This document shows positions 44,193-53,734 of a stretch of DNA of 64,000 nucleotides, one piece after another. Positions within the stretch are counted from its first letter, which is position 1. Each line of letters starts with the position of its first letter. The DNA is taken from positions 1,780,572 to 1,844,571 of the forward strand of contig NZ_CP047046.1 in NCBI RefSeq assembly GCF_030408435.1. The letters run 5' to 3'. Origin of the DNA: Corynebacterium auriscanis (lineage in GTDB: Bacteria > Actinomycetota > Actinomycetes > Mycobacteriales > Mycobacteriaceae). The notes below the pieces were generated by a model. The model was not told where the DNA came from. It ran no database searches and worked only from the letters and a program-made list of their open reading frames with translations. Made by a program: the position numbers and the translations under genes.

Positions 44193-44306
44193 GATTGACC
44201 AGTGTAGCGAGGCGATAAGACAGGCCAGTTTTCTACCCCTGCGGGTCGTGAGGTATTGTGTCCCATGCACAGTGATACGGCCTTGGCCTGTGTTCAGCTA
44301 GTGCAT

Positions 44307-44378
44307 TCTCCCATGGTGTAATTGGCAACACTACGGTTTTTGGTACCGTCATTCTAGGTTCGAGTCCTGGTGGGAGAG
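44307..44378 (+). tRNA. tRNA-Gln, anticodon UUG
   Basis: Acceptor TCTCCCA/TGGGAGA, D arm TAATTGGCAA, anticodon stem ACGGT/ACCGT with loop TTTTGGT (anticodon TTG), T arm CTAGG-TTCGAGT-CCTGG, discriminator G at 44378; CCA not encoded. The prophage genes begin right after it, so its 3' end is the likely attachment site. Confidence 0.95.
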
Positions 44379-44387
44379 CTTTTGATG

Positions 44388-44430
44388 CCCCGCCCGTAAC
44401 CTGCGTTCATGCTGGTAGGGCGGGGTTTTT
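44388..44430 (+). terminator. Terminator of tRNA-Gln
   Basis: CCCCGCCC (44388-44395) pairs with GGGCGGGG (44418-44425), followed by TTTTT. Confidence 0.85.
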
Positions 44431-44485
44431 CGTGTTTTCTGCGGGTGTTGGATTTTAGTGTGTTTTAGCCTGTTTTAGTGCCTAT

Positions 44486-44511
44486 TGTCGTCAAAATGTC
44501 GTCACGTCGTC
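44486..44511. repeat. TGTCGTCA direct repeats near the prophage end
   Basis: TGTCGTCA at 44486-44493 and 44497-44504 followed by CGTCGTCG, preceded by three TTTTAG repeats (44453-44477). Short direct repeats next to an attachment site are typical arm-type integrase sites; assignment is tentative. Confidence 0.4.
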
Positions 44512-44528
44512 GTTACCCGAAACGCAAA

Positions 44529-44578
44529 AAAGACCCCCACCACAGGGAGCATAAGCTCAACCCATGACGGGGGTCTTT
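44529..44578 (-). terminator. Terminator of the prophage late operon
   Basis: AAAGACCCCC and GGGGGTCTTT arms, followed on the minus strand by TTTTTTGCG, directly at the end of the last prophage gene. Confidence 0.8.
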
Positions 44579-45041
44579 AATCATTGTCGCGGCGCGTCGC
44601 CTGCCACTGCTCAAACGTCATCCACGGCGGGATGGGTGGCTTCCACCCATGAAAAGAATGCATCGTCAAAACATTGTGTGCCCAGCTAGTGGCCCAGATG
44701 ATGTATTCTTTTGCTTCCGTGAATTCGGCCCTGATCTGCGTTTCTCGTCGGCGCGCGTCTTGGCGCTCCTCGTCAAAGTCAGCACGCATCTCGCCCATTT
44801 GCGAGTCCAAAGAGGCGATGCGCCCTTTAAGGTGCCGAACCGTGGCCTCCTCCAACGCTCGCTCGCGGTCGATGGAACGCTGCTGCCGGGTACGCAGCCA
44901 CGCCACCGCACGCCCGATGATCCACAGTTTTTCCGCTGACTCGCGGGAGAAAATCGCGGCAGGCCCGAAAATCAGCAGCACCAGCACCAGGACGATTGAC
45001 CAGCCGGGGGTTTTTGGGAAAGCGTCTATAAGATCATTCAA
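44577..45041 (-). CDS. Phage membrane protein with coiled coil (lysis cassette)
   Basis: 154 residues from TTG 45041, overlapping the stop of the upstream gene. One membrane span near the N-terminus (WSIVLVLVLLIFGPAAIF, about 14-31), then a long charged coiled coil (RSIDRERALEEATVRHLKGR, MRADFDEERQDARRRETQ) and an aromatic-rich end (FHGWKPPIPPWMTFEQWQ). An anchor plus coiled coil at the end of the lysis genes suggests a spanin-like or holin-accessory role, unproved. Last gene before the terminator. Confidence 0.65.
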   Translation of the reverse strand: MNDLIDAFPKTPGWSIVLVLVLLIFGPAAIFSRESAEKLWIIGRAVAWLRTRQQRSIDRERALEEATVRHLKGRIASLDSQMGEMRADFDEERQDARRRETQIRAEFTEAKEYIIWATSWAHNVLTMHSFHGWKPPIPPWMTFEQWQATRRDND

Positions 45042-45531
45042 GTGCTTTCACTCCCCTCGCGCGCTGCATTACCCGTGTTCCCCATGCGATGCAGCCCCAC
45101 ATGATAGCGACTGCGAGGAAGCTTGTGGGGGTTCGCCACCCATCCCACGGCCAAGCGTGGATCATGCCCGCGAGGTCGAACTTACTGGCTTCATGGGTGA
45201 ATGCGCGCACTGGCGTGCCTCGCTCGATCATTTTCAGCAGCAACCCCCACGCTAAAGCACCGTAGGTAGCCATAAGCAGGGTAGCGCCCGTGACTATCGG
45301 CTCCGCGTGGCGCTTCCACATGCCCACACCGACCAGCACACCACCAGCAAAAAACAGCATGCCCCACACCCATAGAGGCATGGCTTGCTCGACGACCGTA
45401 AGCGAGTTAGTGGTTGTATCACGATCGCCCAAAAGGTAATCCACGCCACGGTTGCCAGCCTGCAAGGCCATGATCCCCCCCAGCAACGCGGACACGTCAG
45501 CGGGAAGCCCAGGCCTCCAATCGCCTTTCAT
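45034..45531 (-). CDS. Phage multi-pass membrane protein, possible holin component
   Basis: About 165 residues with four hydrophobic stretches (VSALLGGIMALQAG, LWVWGMLFFAGGVLVGVG, ATLLMATYGALAWGLLL, FLAVAIMWGCIAWG). It is coupled to the neighbouring holin-like gene (ATG at 45531 overlaps its TGA; an in-frame GTG lies at 45534). Actinobacteriophages often have two membrane proteins after the endolysin. Function inferred from position. Confidence 0.65.
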   Translation of the reverse strand: MKGDWRPGLPADVSALLGGIMALQAGNRGVDYLLGDRDTTTNSLTVVEQAMPLWVWGMLFFAGGVLVGVGMWKRHAEPIVTGATLLMATYGALAWGLLLKMIERGTPVRAFTHEASKFDLAGMIHAWPWDGWRTPTSFLAVAIMWGCIAWGTRVMQRARGVKALE

Positions 45532-45875
45532 CACTCCCCCAGACCGGGATAAGCACCCTCGACTGTCTCGGCGTGGCGTGGCTCGTAAGCCATAGCATTT
45601 TGATAGGTCTGCGCAGCGCCGGCAATCGTGGGGATAGCCGCCAGAACAGCGGTCAAATCAATACCAGCCAGCTTGTCCTGATCGGGCGCTTTCGGCAGAT
45701 TATAGACAGCGGTACCGCCCGTGATAGCAGCGCCAGCGCCAGCCAGCGTGCCCAGCAGCGCGGCAATATCGGTCTGCCCCACAGTGGACGCGACCACAGC
45801 AGCCACGCCCACCAACGCCGAGATAACGTAAATCACCAAGCGCACCCACGCCATCGGATTAAGTTTCTGATTCAT
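45531..45875 (-). CDS. Holin-like protein
   Basis: 114 residues with two membrane segments (LVIYVISALVGVAAVVAS and IAALLGTLAGAGAAITGG) and a soluble C-terminal tail. Size, the TAATG overlap with the endolysin gene and its place directly downstream of it fit a class II holin, which would make the membrane hole that releases the endolysin. Confidence 0.75.
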   Translation of the reverse strand: MNQKLNPMAWVRLVIYVISALVGVAAVVASTVGQTDIAALLGTLAGAGAAITGGTAVYNLPKAPDQDKLAGIDLTAVLAAIPTIAGAAQTYQNAMAYEPRHAETVEGAYPGLGE

Positions 45876-47335
45876 TATTTGCCCTCCAACTTGCTTAGAA
45901 TCATGTCCATCTTCTTCTCCAGTCGCGTCGCCGTTTCCTTAGTGATGAAGGCGTGCGCGTCAATATTCCGCACCATATCAAGCGGGGTCATCGTCACCTT
46001 AGAGCCGGGCACGCGAGACCCGTAGCGTCGGCTAATTTGGTCAAAATCCGCCATGTTTTCCTCCTTAGGTTTGCTGATTTTCTGCGCTGCCGAACCGTAA
46101 AACAGCGACCTGATTTGATCTTTACTGCCCTTAAAGGCGTTAATATCTACCGTATAGCCCGCGACCTGCGCGTTACTTCCGAACTGCCACATAACTGGTT
46201 TTTGATTCCCTAACGGATAACCCCATTGTCTGTGGCTATCGCCGGGGTAAATCTGCCGTGGCGCACCGGTGGTATTCTGCCCGTAGGCTGCGACCCAAAA
46301 CGCTCCAAACTCATGCGAATCAGGCTCACTAGGACTAATACGCCCCTCCCAATAAGGAACATAGGAATAGCAGCCAATGACTCGCACGCCCCTGCGCTGA
46401 AACTCATTCCGGCACTCACGGATATGATTCACATGTAGACCGGCATTAGTTTCAACATCAATCCACACGGGGCGCTTCTTATCCCCCATGACATCCAGTG
46501 AGGCTTGCACCTGCTGAGCAACCGTGGTGCCCTCACTAGGGTTACGCAAATAGTGATACGCAGCAGTGACTAACCCAGCTTGCTCAGCATCCGCAATATG
46601 AGACTGATAACAGCGATCCTTATAAGTTCCATCAGTTGCACGGACAATAGCGAACTGAACACCCTCACTAGCAGCCTTCTTTAAGCTCATGCCATCCTGA
46701 TGCTCAGACACATCCACGCCAAAAATAGTCCCCCCGGAGGGCGCCTCAACCTTACGGGCGGGCGCAGGTTTAGGGGCGCTCACGCGCGCAGTGGCGTAAG
46801 CATAACCTTTACCGGCGATACAACTAGCGAACTGCCGGAGCGACATCCAGTATCCATAAGGACTAAACCCGGAATCGGCAATCCACACACGCCGACCATT
46901 CGAATCCTCCCCATAGCCCATACAGGCAACGTAGTGATACACAGTACCCCCACCATAAGCAGGCGATTGAGTAGACGGGGCAACCGCACGCGGATAATTC
47001 GACGATGGAACCACAAAATTAGCGATCACGCCAAAACCGGAATCAATACTACTGCGCAAACGATCCCACAAAGTCTCAACCTCAGCAGGCGACGCATCAG
47101 CACCCGGAATATCCTGATGTCTCCAACCGCCACCAATACGGCGATTCAGAACGCCAGGGAAATAGCCGATGTAATCAGTGCCGTTAACCGTAGTTCGCAA
47201 ATCGCGGGCTAATTCATCCTCAGAAACTAGTTTCCCGGTTTTTCCTAAAATCACTGTTTGAGTAGACGCGGGGCCACAATAGTAGCCTGTGTTCTGAGTC
47301 ACCCACTGGCGGGAATAAGAAAGTACTTTCTCCAT
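45875..47335 (-). CDS. Two-domain endolysin (C39-like peptidase plus GH25 muramidase)
   Basis: 486 residues. The first 185 show a papain-like fold of the C39 type: Cys20 in TGYYCGPASTQTVILG, His in VYHYVACMGYG and Asp in VWIADSGF, as in mycobacteriophage LysA N-terminal domains. Residues about 200-420 form a GH25 lysozyme: FGVDVSEHQDG, AIVRATDGTYKD, AAYHYLRNPSEG, VWIDVETN and PVMWQFGS. A C-terminal 65-residue tail (KPKEENMADFDQISRRYGS) may bind cell wall. The enzyme would cut both peptide and glycan parts of peptidoglycan. Confidence 0.88.
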   Translation of the reverse strand: MEKVLSYSRQWVTQNTGYYCGPASTQTVILGKTGKLVSEDELARDLRTTVNGTDYIGYFPGVLNRRIGGGWRHQDIPGADASPAEVETLWDRLRSSIDSGFGVIANFVVPSSNYPRAVAPSTQSPAYGGGTVYHYVACMGYGEDSNGRRVWIADSGFSPYGYWMSLRQFASCIAGKGYAYATARVSAPKPAPARKVEAPSGGTIFGVDVSEHQDGMSLKKAASEGVQFAIVRATDGTYKDRCYQSHIADAEQAGLVTAAYHYLRNPSEGTTVAQQVQASLDVMGDKKRPVWIDVETNAGLHVNHIRECRNEFQRRGVRVIGCYSYVPYWEGRISPSEPDSHEFGAFWVAAYGQNTTGAPRQIYPGDSHRQWGYPLGNQKPVMWQFGSNAQVAGYTVDINAFKGSKDQIRSLFYGSAAQKISKPKEENMADFDQISRRYGSRVPGSKVTMTPLDMVRNIDAHAFITKETATRLEKKMDMILSKLEGK

Positions 47336-47431
47336 AAAGACACCCTAAAATAAAATGTTCAAAAGAAACGGCCGTAAGTCATGTAAACCTATGGGGCGGT
47401 TTCGCCACGCTGTGGCGTTTTACCTCCCGTG

Positions 47432-48493
47432 TTATGCCCATAGGTAGCATCTGATTTCTGCCCATCCGCCGCCGGAGCCTGTGGGAAGTTTTCCTTCGCT
47501 GTCTGGGGTAAAATACGAGCCGCCAGCACCGTGACCTGTGTATTTGCCGGCGCTTGTAGATGCGGTCTTACCAGGGAGCGTGTCTCCCCAAGGTAAATCG
47601 ATTGGTGGTGAATTTTCTCCAAGCCATGTGGTGGCAGCCCCGTTGCTACCGAAGCCAACGGTGTAGTCACCAATTAGTCGATCATCTGTGGAGAAGACTG
47701 TGAGCCAGTTGACGGTGAGGCTTTCTCGGGGGGCATAGAGTCGCACGCCAGTCGGGCCAGCTGCACCGCCTGTCTTAGATGTATTGCTTGCGTTTCCGCC
47801 GTAGCCCCGGTAAGCGACTGCCCACCGGTAACCTTCCAGTGCTGGGAGGTCGATCTTTGTTCGCGCGGCCGTGTGTGTGCGAGTAACATACTCGGCTAGG
47901 ACTGCGCCCCACTGGATAGCGTAGGTGATCTCGGACGCGTCACTGTCGCTGGTGGGGTTGCCAACCGCGCTTCCGGTGATCTGCGCCACCCACCTACAGT
48001 TCACTCGCACATTCCCGCCCACAGTGGACTCCTCGCCCTTAAAAGCCCCGCCATTCGAAGCGGTCTCCTGACTCACACCATTGACGTACAGGCGCGTGCG
48101 ATAGCCGTACCAGTCAGTAGTAGCTGACACTGATACCAAAGGGGTGCCGGTGTGCGTACCAGGCGCAGAATAGGACATAGTGGCACGGTTGGACACCACC
48201 TGCACAGAGACTACCCCCGCCGCATTTGTGACTGTCACGCCGCCGACAGTGAAAGACTCCCCCGCGCCCACAGGCCCCATCACAGTCCATGTCTTACCTA
48301 GCTCGCCGACAGTAGAGGACTGGCCCCGATCCCACGACTGCCCACCCTTGTATGCTGCGTATCCCCGCAGTACGTCTACCTGCGCCTTCGATAGCCTTTG
48401 CCACACAAGGTCGCGTCCGTAAAAAATCTTGCTGATAGGGGTTGTGCCGGAGGACACTTGCTTGATTTTCCCGCCATTGGAAATGATCGGCAT
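47432..48493 (-). CDS. Phage tail-associated protein
   Basis: 353 residues. N-terminal motif KIKQVSSGTTPISKIFYGRDLVWQR is common in tail-end proteins of actinophages. Middle is beta-rich with a possible Ig-like domain (GESFTVGGVTVTNAAGVVSV, ATTDWYGYRTRLYVNGV). Gly-rich C-terminus (TASTSAGKYTGHGAGGSYF) may form the exposed tip. Its start overlaps the fibre gene stop (TAATG). Likely a receptor-binding or fibre-cap protein, inferred from position. Confidence 0.65.
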   Translation of the reverse strand: MPIISNGGKIKQVSSGTTPISKIFYGRDLVWQRLSKAQVDVLRGYAAYKGGQSWDRGQSSTVGELGKTWTVMGPVGAGESFTVGGVTVTNAAGVVSVQVVSNRATMSYSAPGTHTGTPLVSVSATTDWYGYRTRLYVNGVSQETASNGGAFKGEESTVGGNVRVNCRWVAQITGSAVGNPTSDSDASEITYAIQWGAVLAEYVTRTHTAARTKIDLPALEGYRWAVAYRGYGGNASNTSKTGGAAGPTGVRLYAPRESLTVNWLTVFSTDDRLIGDYTVGFGSNGAATTWLGENSPPIDLPWGDTLPGKTASTSAGKYTGHGAGGSYFTPDSEGKLPTGSGGGWAEIRCYLWA

Positions 48494-50442
48494 TAGGACT
48501 CCTCCACCAGGTAGATAGTGGACGGGTCAGGAGACATGGGCAGGGCTGTGACTACCTGAATCTTCGGCATGGCTTGCTCCACCCCACTAAGACGACTCTC
48601 CAGCCCATCGACCTGACTAATCGTGTGCGTATGCGATGCATCGGCCTTAGTGGCTGCTACACCGTCCACGTACTTTTTATTCGCGGCGTGAACGCTCGCT
48701 GTTGGATCAGCGACGGACACCGCTCCCGTACTAGTGCGCTTCATCAGCGTGTTAGCAGTCGCGGAATACGTAGCAGCGTCAACCGTGGCTTTCATATCCT
48801 TCAAATCCTGAGCTAAATCAGTTGAAGGAATACCAGCAGAAGGCTTTACATACCCTCCACCGCTAGTCACGACCTGCGATGCAGGGATCGACCGCCAGCC
48901 ACCGCCCTCGCGGGCAACAATCTCACCATCTTGCGGATCATTCTGAACCAGCCGGTGCGTATGGTCAGCACGCGCAGCAGTAGCAGACTCGCCACGCGAA
49001 TTCGCAGAACCAACGGGCTTAGGAAACTCATTCGTCAGCAGTGCGCCATTCTCACCAGCCAAGAAACCAGCCGAGGCAGCAGCCTCAATAAACGCCTCTG
49101 GGTTATCTCGCACCGTCTTCGACAACTCGATATGCATAAACGGATTACCGCGCACGGCAGCAGCGTCGCCCTGAATGTTCGCCATGCCGATCAGCTTGGT
49201 TGCCGACCCGTCCCATTGTCGCGCCGTCGCAATACCCGCAGCCGAAATAAACGCTTCCGTGCGGATCACACCAGCAGACAACGGAGACGACCCAGACGAC
49301 ACAACAGCCCCCACACCCGGCATCGAATCATCACCAAATCCATGCAGTTGCAGCTCCGGTAGTCCAGGCTGAGCAATAAAAGTAGTGATCTGATGCCACA
49401 TCGACTTAGTGTTATGCGCCACATCGCGAGCGTTCAGCCCATCCGGGTTAGTCCGGTGCGAGCCAGCAACCGCCAACACCGTACCGGCGGGACTCTTAGC
49501 CCAAATCCTCACCGCAATATCATCACTACCCCCGTCGAAAACAGGGTGTGGCGCTTCCATCACGCCAGTAATCTTGTCATCAATCGGGAAAACCCACACA
49601 CCCCAATACAAGCCATTGCCGGGAACAGACCGCAGGATACGGACATTCCTTTGCGCAGCCCCCTCAAACCCCTCGAGGATCTCCATACCCTCAGGGGCAA
49701 CAGCCGTTTTCCCGCGCATAAAAGCGCTCACAACACCCTTAACCGCTGCAACCTGCTCAGGCGTTGGGTCACTATACGGATGATCTGGGACTAGCCCCGA
49801 ACGGTTCTGCGCCACAACATCAGCCACATCAACCCGTGTTTCCAAAGGCGCATTAACAACAGCCTTACCCGTCAGATGTGGGGAAAGCTGCCCATTAATC
49901 TCAACCTGATCTCCCACCCAACGGGTGGTCCTAATAGCACCCTCAGCCCTATCTGCCTGTTGCTTAGCGCTTAACTCGCTTGCTTTAGCGTTAGTCTCGC
50001 TCGTTTTAGCGTTCGACTCACTCGCCTTAGCCTTAGTCGCACTCGCCCCAGCAGCCGTTTCACTCACTTTCGCAGCAGCAGCAGACTCCCTCGCACCCTC
50101 AAACCAAAACCCGATCTCCGCCCGCAGCTCGTCCAACCCATCACGCTCCAACCCCCCAGCACCCTCCGCAGCACGAACACAGGCCTCCAGCGTAGCTTTC
50201 GCACCCTCCGGAACGACCAGCTCCACCGACTCCGCCGGCTGCCCGCCGATCACTGCGACCAACACGCACGGCCCGGGGTGCAAATCAATCTCCACCCGCC
50301 CAGCGGTGACGAGAGCGCGGCCCGCGTTCTCCAGCAGCCACCCGCCCGCCACAGGCCGGGACCGCGCAGCCCGCGCCCACACCTCCGACACCTGCTGAGC
50401 CACACCCGTGACAATCTTCAAATCACCAGAAACAACAGTCAT
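48493..50442 (-). CDS. Tail fibre protein
   Basis: 649 residues. Residues about 115-165 are a heptad-like coiled coil with SESNAKTSETNAKASELSAK repeats, standard for fibre shafts. A beta-rich middle (GNGLYWGVWVFPIDDKITG, IAVRIWAKSPAGTVLAVAG) could bind a surface sugar. The C-terminal part contains ARADHTHRLVQND and KADASHTHTISQVDGLESRL, His-Thr-His motifs that trimerise around metal ions in phage fibres. Adsorption to the corynebacterial envelope is the expected role. Confidence 0.8.
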   Translation of the reverse strand: MTVVSGDLKIVTGVAQQVSEVWARAARSRPVAGGWLLENAGRALVTAGRVEIDLHPGPCVLVAVIGGQPAESVELVVPEGAKATLEACVRAAEGAGGLERDGLDELRAEIGFWFEGARESAAAAKVSETAAGASATKAKASESNAKTSETNAKASELSAKQQADRAEGAIRTTRWVGDQVEINGQLSPHLTGKAVVNAPLETRVDVADVVAQNRSGLVPDHPYSDPTPEQVAAVKGVVSAFMRGKTAVAPEGMEILEGFEGAAQRNVRILRSVPGNGLYWGVWVFPIDDKITGVMEAPHPVFDGGSDDIAVRIWAKSPAGTVLAVAGSHRTNPDGLNARDVAHNTKSMWHQITTFIAQPGLPELQLHGFGDDSMPGVGAVVSSGSSPLSAGVIRTEAFISAAGIATARQWDGSATKLIGMANIQGDAAAVRGNPFMHIELSKTVRDNPEAFIEAAASAGFLAGENGALLTNEFPKPVGSANSRGESATAARADHTHRLVQNDPQDGEIVAREGGGWRSIPASQVVTSGGGYVKPSAGIPSTDLAQDLKDMKATVDAATYSATANTLMKRTSTGAVSVADPTASVHAANKKYVDGVAATKADASHTHTISQVDGLESRLSGVEQAMPKIQVVTALPMSPDPSTIYLVEES

Positions 50443-52101
50443 TTAATTCTCCTCAATCCATGAGATTTTGGTCATTGTGGCCCGTACCGCACGCTGGCTT
50501 GGCTCCGTTGCGTCAGTGAAGGTTTCGAAGAACACCTGTTCACCGGCTTGTAGCTGTTGGTCAGCCAGTCGTAGATAGTGGGTGCGAGAACCGTCGAAAC
50601 CGGGGAGGAGGGGCCCCACTTTGGTGTGTGGTCCCCATTGTCCGAGGGTGCGGTTTTTGCTGGTTGTGACGCGGATTGCATATTGGTTGTGGTAGGTGGT
50701 TGCGTCCCACGTGACTTCCCAGTAGACCGCGTGCGAACCGGTTATTTTGGCGGTGAATGTTTGGTTTGCGTGTCGGTACCAATTGTTTTGTGGGGTGTCG
50801 GTACGACCTTGGGTGATATCGCGGGTTTTCTGCACACCGTTTTCCACTTCGAACTGCAAATAGAACCAATCATAAGAGGCAGTTCCCATATCGAATTCTT
50901 TGACGCGGGAGCCATTGGAATCTGGCACTTGCCACTCACCCAAAAACATTTGCTGCACATTAGAAGAGCTGGTTCTCGCGTATTGGTAACTCACTTTTCC
51001 TCTCCACGACCCCTTCGCTGTGAACCGGGAAGTAAAGTGAAAAGGATTGTGGAAATACTCGTAATTAAAGAATTCACTCGTTGAATTCGTTTGCACTTGG
51101 CCGATCGAGAGCGTTTCATGCTGCGCTTGCAGCATCGCTTGCTGAGACTCCCGCAGCGAGTCCACCAGGGCGCGAACGGTCTCGATCTCCGCTGCCGTCT
51201 GACGCGCCAGCGCGTCCTGCGCCTCCGACTGCACCCGAAGCAAATCATTCTGCGTCTCATCAATCTGCTCCTGCAGCTCCCACCGGCGCGTATTAGCCGC
51301 AATATACGCCGGAATCAACCCACCCGGCGAAGCCTCCCCATGCTCCTCCAACTGCTCAGCAAGCACAGCCAACTGAGCAGTCACATCACCAGGCGAAGCA
51401 CCCTCCCCCGACAAAATCCCACGCAAATGCTGAGTCTCATCGCTAGCCTTGGCAGCCGTCACCTGCGCCTGCTCAGCCCCCTGCTTAGCAGAATCAGCCG
51501 TCACCTGCGCAACCAACACAGATCCCGCAATCGCCTTAGTTTCTTTCCGCTGCCTGCGACGTTCATCAGCAATCGTCTTCTCAATCGACTGATTCTGACT
51601 CTTCAACTTCTCAGCATCATGTATCATCTGCCCGCCCACATGCGCCACCCACCGGCCATTACGCAAAGACAAACTCGTCACCGGCAGCGGAATAGTACGC
51701 CCCCACAACCGCACACCCACAGTGTCACCCACATTAAAATCACGACCCGGAACCCACCGTCCAAACCCAGCCGACTCAATATCACGCTCAAAAAACACAT
51801 CCCCGCTCGACCGACGGGACGCAGCGACGATGCCCTGCTCCATATCACTGGACCCGTCCCCACCCTCGGTAGCCATGCGCATCTGCGCATCATGGCGGGC
51901 GAAATTGAAATCAAACCGACCCCTCGGCACATCACCATCAGCGCGACAAATATAACCCTGTTCCAGCCCCGTATCATCGTCCGGCGTATCCACCCCCTCG
52001 GCGGCGGTCACATTCACCACGCCATAAATGAAACTCGACACACGCCGACCGATCGTAATGTCACCACCATCAGCCAGCAGCGTTACTACCGGGTTAGCCA
52101 T
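50443..52101 (-). CDS. Tail tip protein with central coiled coil
   Basis: 552 residues. Beta-rich N-terminal domain of about 175 residues (VGDTVGVRLWGRTIPLPVTS) resembling tip-attachment domains, then about 150 residues of coiled coil (SIEKTIADERRRQRKETKAI, ALARQTAAEIETVRALVDSL), then a C-terminal beta-sandwich rich in aromatics (FFNYEYFHNPFHFTSRF, WEVTWDATTYHNQYAIRV). It lies between the hub and fibre genes and is probably the adaptor between them. Confidence 0.7.
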   Translation of the reverse strand: MANPVVTLLADGGDITIGRRVSSFIYGVVNVTAAEGVDTPDDDTGLEQGYICRADGDVPRGRFDFNFARHDAQMRMATEGGDGSSDMEQGIVAASRRSSGDVFFERDIESAGFGRWVPGRDFNVGDTVGVRLWGRTIPLPVTSLSLRNGRWVAHVGGQMIHDAEKLKSQNQSIEKTIADERRRQRKETKAIAGSVLVAQVTADSAKQGAEQAQVTAAKASDETQHLRGILSGEGASPGDVTAQLAVLAEQLEEHGEASPGGLIPAYIAANTRRWELQEQIDETQNDLLRVQSEAQDALARQTAAEIETVRALVDSLRESQQAMLQAQHETLSIGQVQTNSTSEFFNYEYFHNPFHFTSRFTAKGSWRGKVSYQYARTSSSNVQQMFLGEWQVPDSNGSRVKEFDMGTASYDWFYLQFEVENGVQKTRDITQGRTDTPQNNWYRHANQTFTAKITGSHAVYWEVTWDATTYHNQYAIRVTTSKNRTLGQWGPHTKVGPLLPGFDGSRTHYLRLADQQLQAGEQVFFETFTDATEPSQRAVRATMTKISWIEEN

Positions 52102-52104
52102 AAC

Positions 52105-52947
52105 TTATCCCCTCTCCGACTGCCGCAACCACACCACAACCGTGGGCTTCGTCGCCCCACTAGCAAGGGGCGGGTCGCCCGGCAACCACATCGTTCCCGA
52201 CACCTCAACACCAGCAGCAGTAGCCACCGGAATAACCGTCTCCCACACCGAATCATCTTCAGGGCGGATAAACACATCAGGACTCGGCGCGCCCGGCACC
52301 ACCTCGCACACCACCGGTGGCTCAACCTCGCCCGTAACTTTCATCAACGCAGACACAGATTCATCGATAATCCGCTTCATCATGTCCACCGCAGGGCCAT
52401 GCACCGTGTAGCCATCGGCACGAGTCGCCATCGACACTCCCATGAGGTCCCGCTCTGTCTCCCACGGCACGGCGAAATCCTGATTCACCGAACGCCACTG
52501 CCCATCGATCGACCGTGGGTTAGACCACGCCGGCAACCCCTGCAGCACATCCAGCACCGTCACCGCGTGAATCTTCACCGTCGATGGCACATACGCCCCA
52601 CCATGAGCAGTCGCAAACATGACCCGATACACCGTGCGCAACCCCTCGCGCTCAACACAGACAAACCGCGTCGCCTGGTTCGCCGGAACAAGGCGCGCCT
52701 GACTATCCACCACGCCCAAACCGCGGGCGATAATCTCGTCAACAATCGGATGCACCTCACCACTCGGCGTGCGCACCTGAACCGTCATCGTCAGCTCGCC
52801 TAAGTCACTACGCGTCGTATCGCCCTCAATCTCCACCACCGGCGGCAGGTCGCACAGTGGAACGCCGTTTTCATCAAGCAGCCCAGCCCACTGGCCGGTC
52901 GTGGCCACCATGTAATCCCGGTGCTTTTTATGCGCTACCCAATCCAT
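52105..52947 (-). CDS. Minor tail protein (tail hub-like)
   Basis: 280 residues directly after the distal tail gene. The pattern GLLDENGVPLCDLPPVVEIE, ARLVPANQATRFVCVEREG, YVPSTVKIHAVTVLDVLQGLP, WLPGDPPLASGATKP resembles the Gp37/Siphovirus ReqiPepy6-like tail proteins of actinophages. It is expected to form the baseplate hub above the fibres. The identification is by position and general pattern, not a catalytic motif. Confidence 0.65.
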   Translation of the reverse strand: MDWVAHKKHRDYMVATTGQWAGLLDENGVPLCDLPPVVEIEGDTTRSDLGELTMTVQVRTPSGEVHPIVDEIIARGLGVVDSQARLVPANQATRFVCVEREGLRTVYRVMFATAHGGAYVPSTVKIHAVTVLDVLQGLPAWSNPRSIDGQWRSVNQDFAVPWETERDLMGVSMATRADGYTVHGPAVDMMKRIIDESVSALMKVTGEVEPPVVCEVVPGAPSPDVFIRPEDDSVWETVIPVATAAGVEVSGTMWLPGDPPLASGATKPTVVVWLRQSERG

Positions 52948-52951
52948 GACA

Positions 52952-53725
52952 TCACCCTCCGAACGGGTCCAGGACGCTCACGCGCCACACCAATTCTGCG
53001 CCCGCAGGCACCCTGAACTGCGCGGTCTCTCCCGCCATCACAGGCTCCGCCCACGCCACCGGAGCAAGCTTCAGCCACAGTGCGCGGTCAACCTTTCCCG
53101 CAAGGTCTTTCACGATTAGCGACTCCGCAGGATTCAAACACAACACGCGCTTCGACCCTGCCGCAGGTAGCGTGAAAGTCGCGCCGCTGGGCAGCGTGAC
53201 CGGCCCACCAGCACCTGCCCATTCCACCGACGGCCACAGCGCAACATCGCCGAAATTCGTCACAGTGACAGTTCCCGACCCACGCACATTGTCCGTGCTC
53301 CACACCCCACGGTCGCACACCACCGGCACTTCCACCCGCGCATGACGCTTGCCGCCGGGGTCAACCTCCGGGGTAGGCATCGACTCCGACAATCTCGCAG
53401 CCGTTGTCAACACGCCCAGCCGGGGACTCTTGATGCGCAGCGTTCCAGACCTCCGACGAGACCACGACGCACGCCACCGCGAAAACAACTCATCTATCGA
53501 TTCACCATCAGGCACCAGCACACACTGCAATGACCCCGTCATCACACCCACATTGAGAGCATCGAGAATCTGCCCCGGCTCACCAACAGACTCAATAACT
53601 GAATCCTCGACTGAACCTACGAAACCCTCCACACCCTCTTCAATGATCGTCGCTTCACCCCGTTCACCCTGGGAATGCAGCCGCCACTCCCGACCGTCAG
53701 GGGCAATGTAATCAATCTCGAACAC
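52952..53725 (-). CDS. Distal tail (Dit-like) protein
   Basis: 257 residues in the usual place after the tape measure. N-terminal IDYIAPDGREWRLHS, a central FSRWRASWSRRRSGTLRI, and a C-terminal half that repeats beta-sandwich features (GTVTVTNFGDVALWPSVEWA, VWRVSVLDPFGG), matching the Dit two-domain layout: an N-terminal ring-forming part and a galectin-like C-terminal part. Confidence 0.75.
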   Translation of the reverse strand: MFEIDYIAPDGREWRLHSQGERGEATIIEEGVEGFVGSVEDSVIESVGEPGQILDALNVGVMTGSLQCVLVPDGESIDELFSRWRASWSRRRSGTLRIKSPRLGVLTTAARLSESMPTPEVDPGGKRHARVEVPVVCDRGVWSTDNVRGSGTVTVTNFGDVALWPSVEWAGAGGPVTLPSGATFTLPAAGSKRVLCLNPAESLIVKDLAGKVDRALWLKLAPVAWAEPVMAGETAQFRVPAGAELVWRVSVLDPFGG

Positions 53726-53734
53726 TCAAATCTC

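Noticed and set aside
51091-52803. 570-codon plus-strand frame in the prophage tail region
   Set aside because: Opposite to all neighbouring genes and rich in His/Arg/Thr typical of antisense frames; the minus-strand tail genes explain the DNA.
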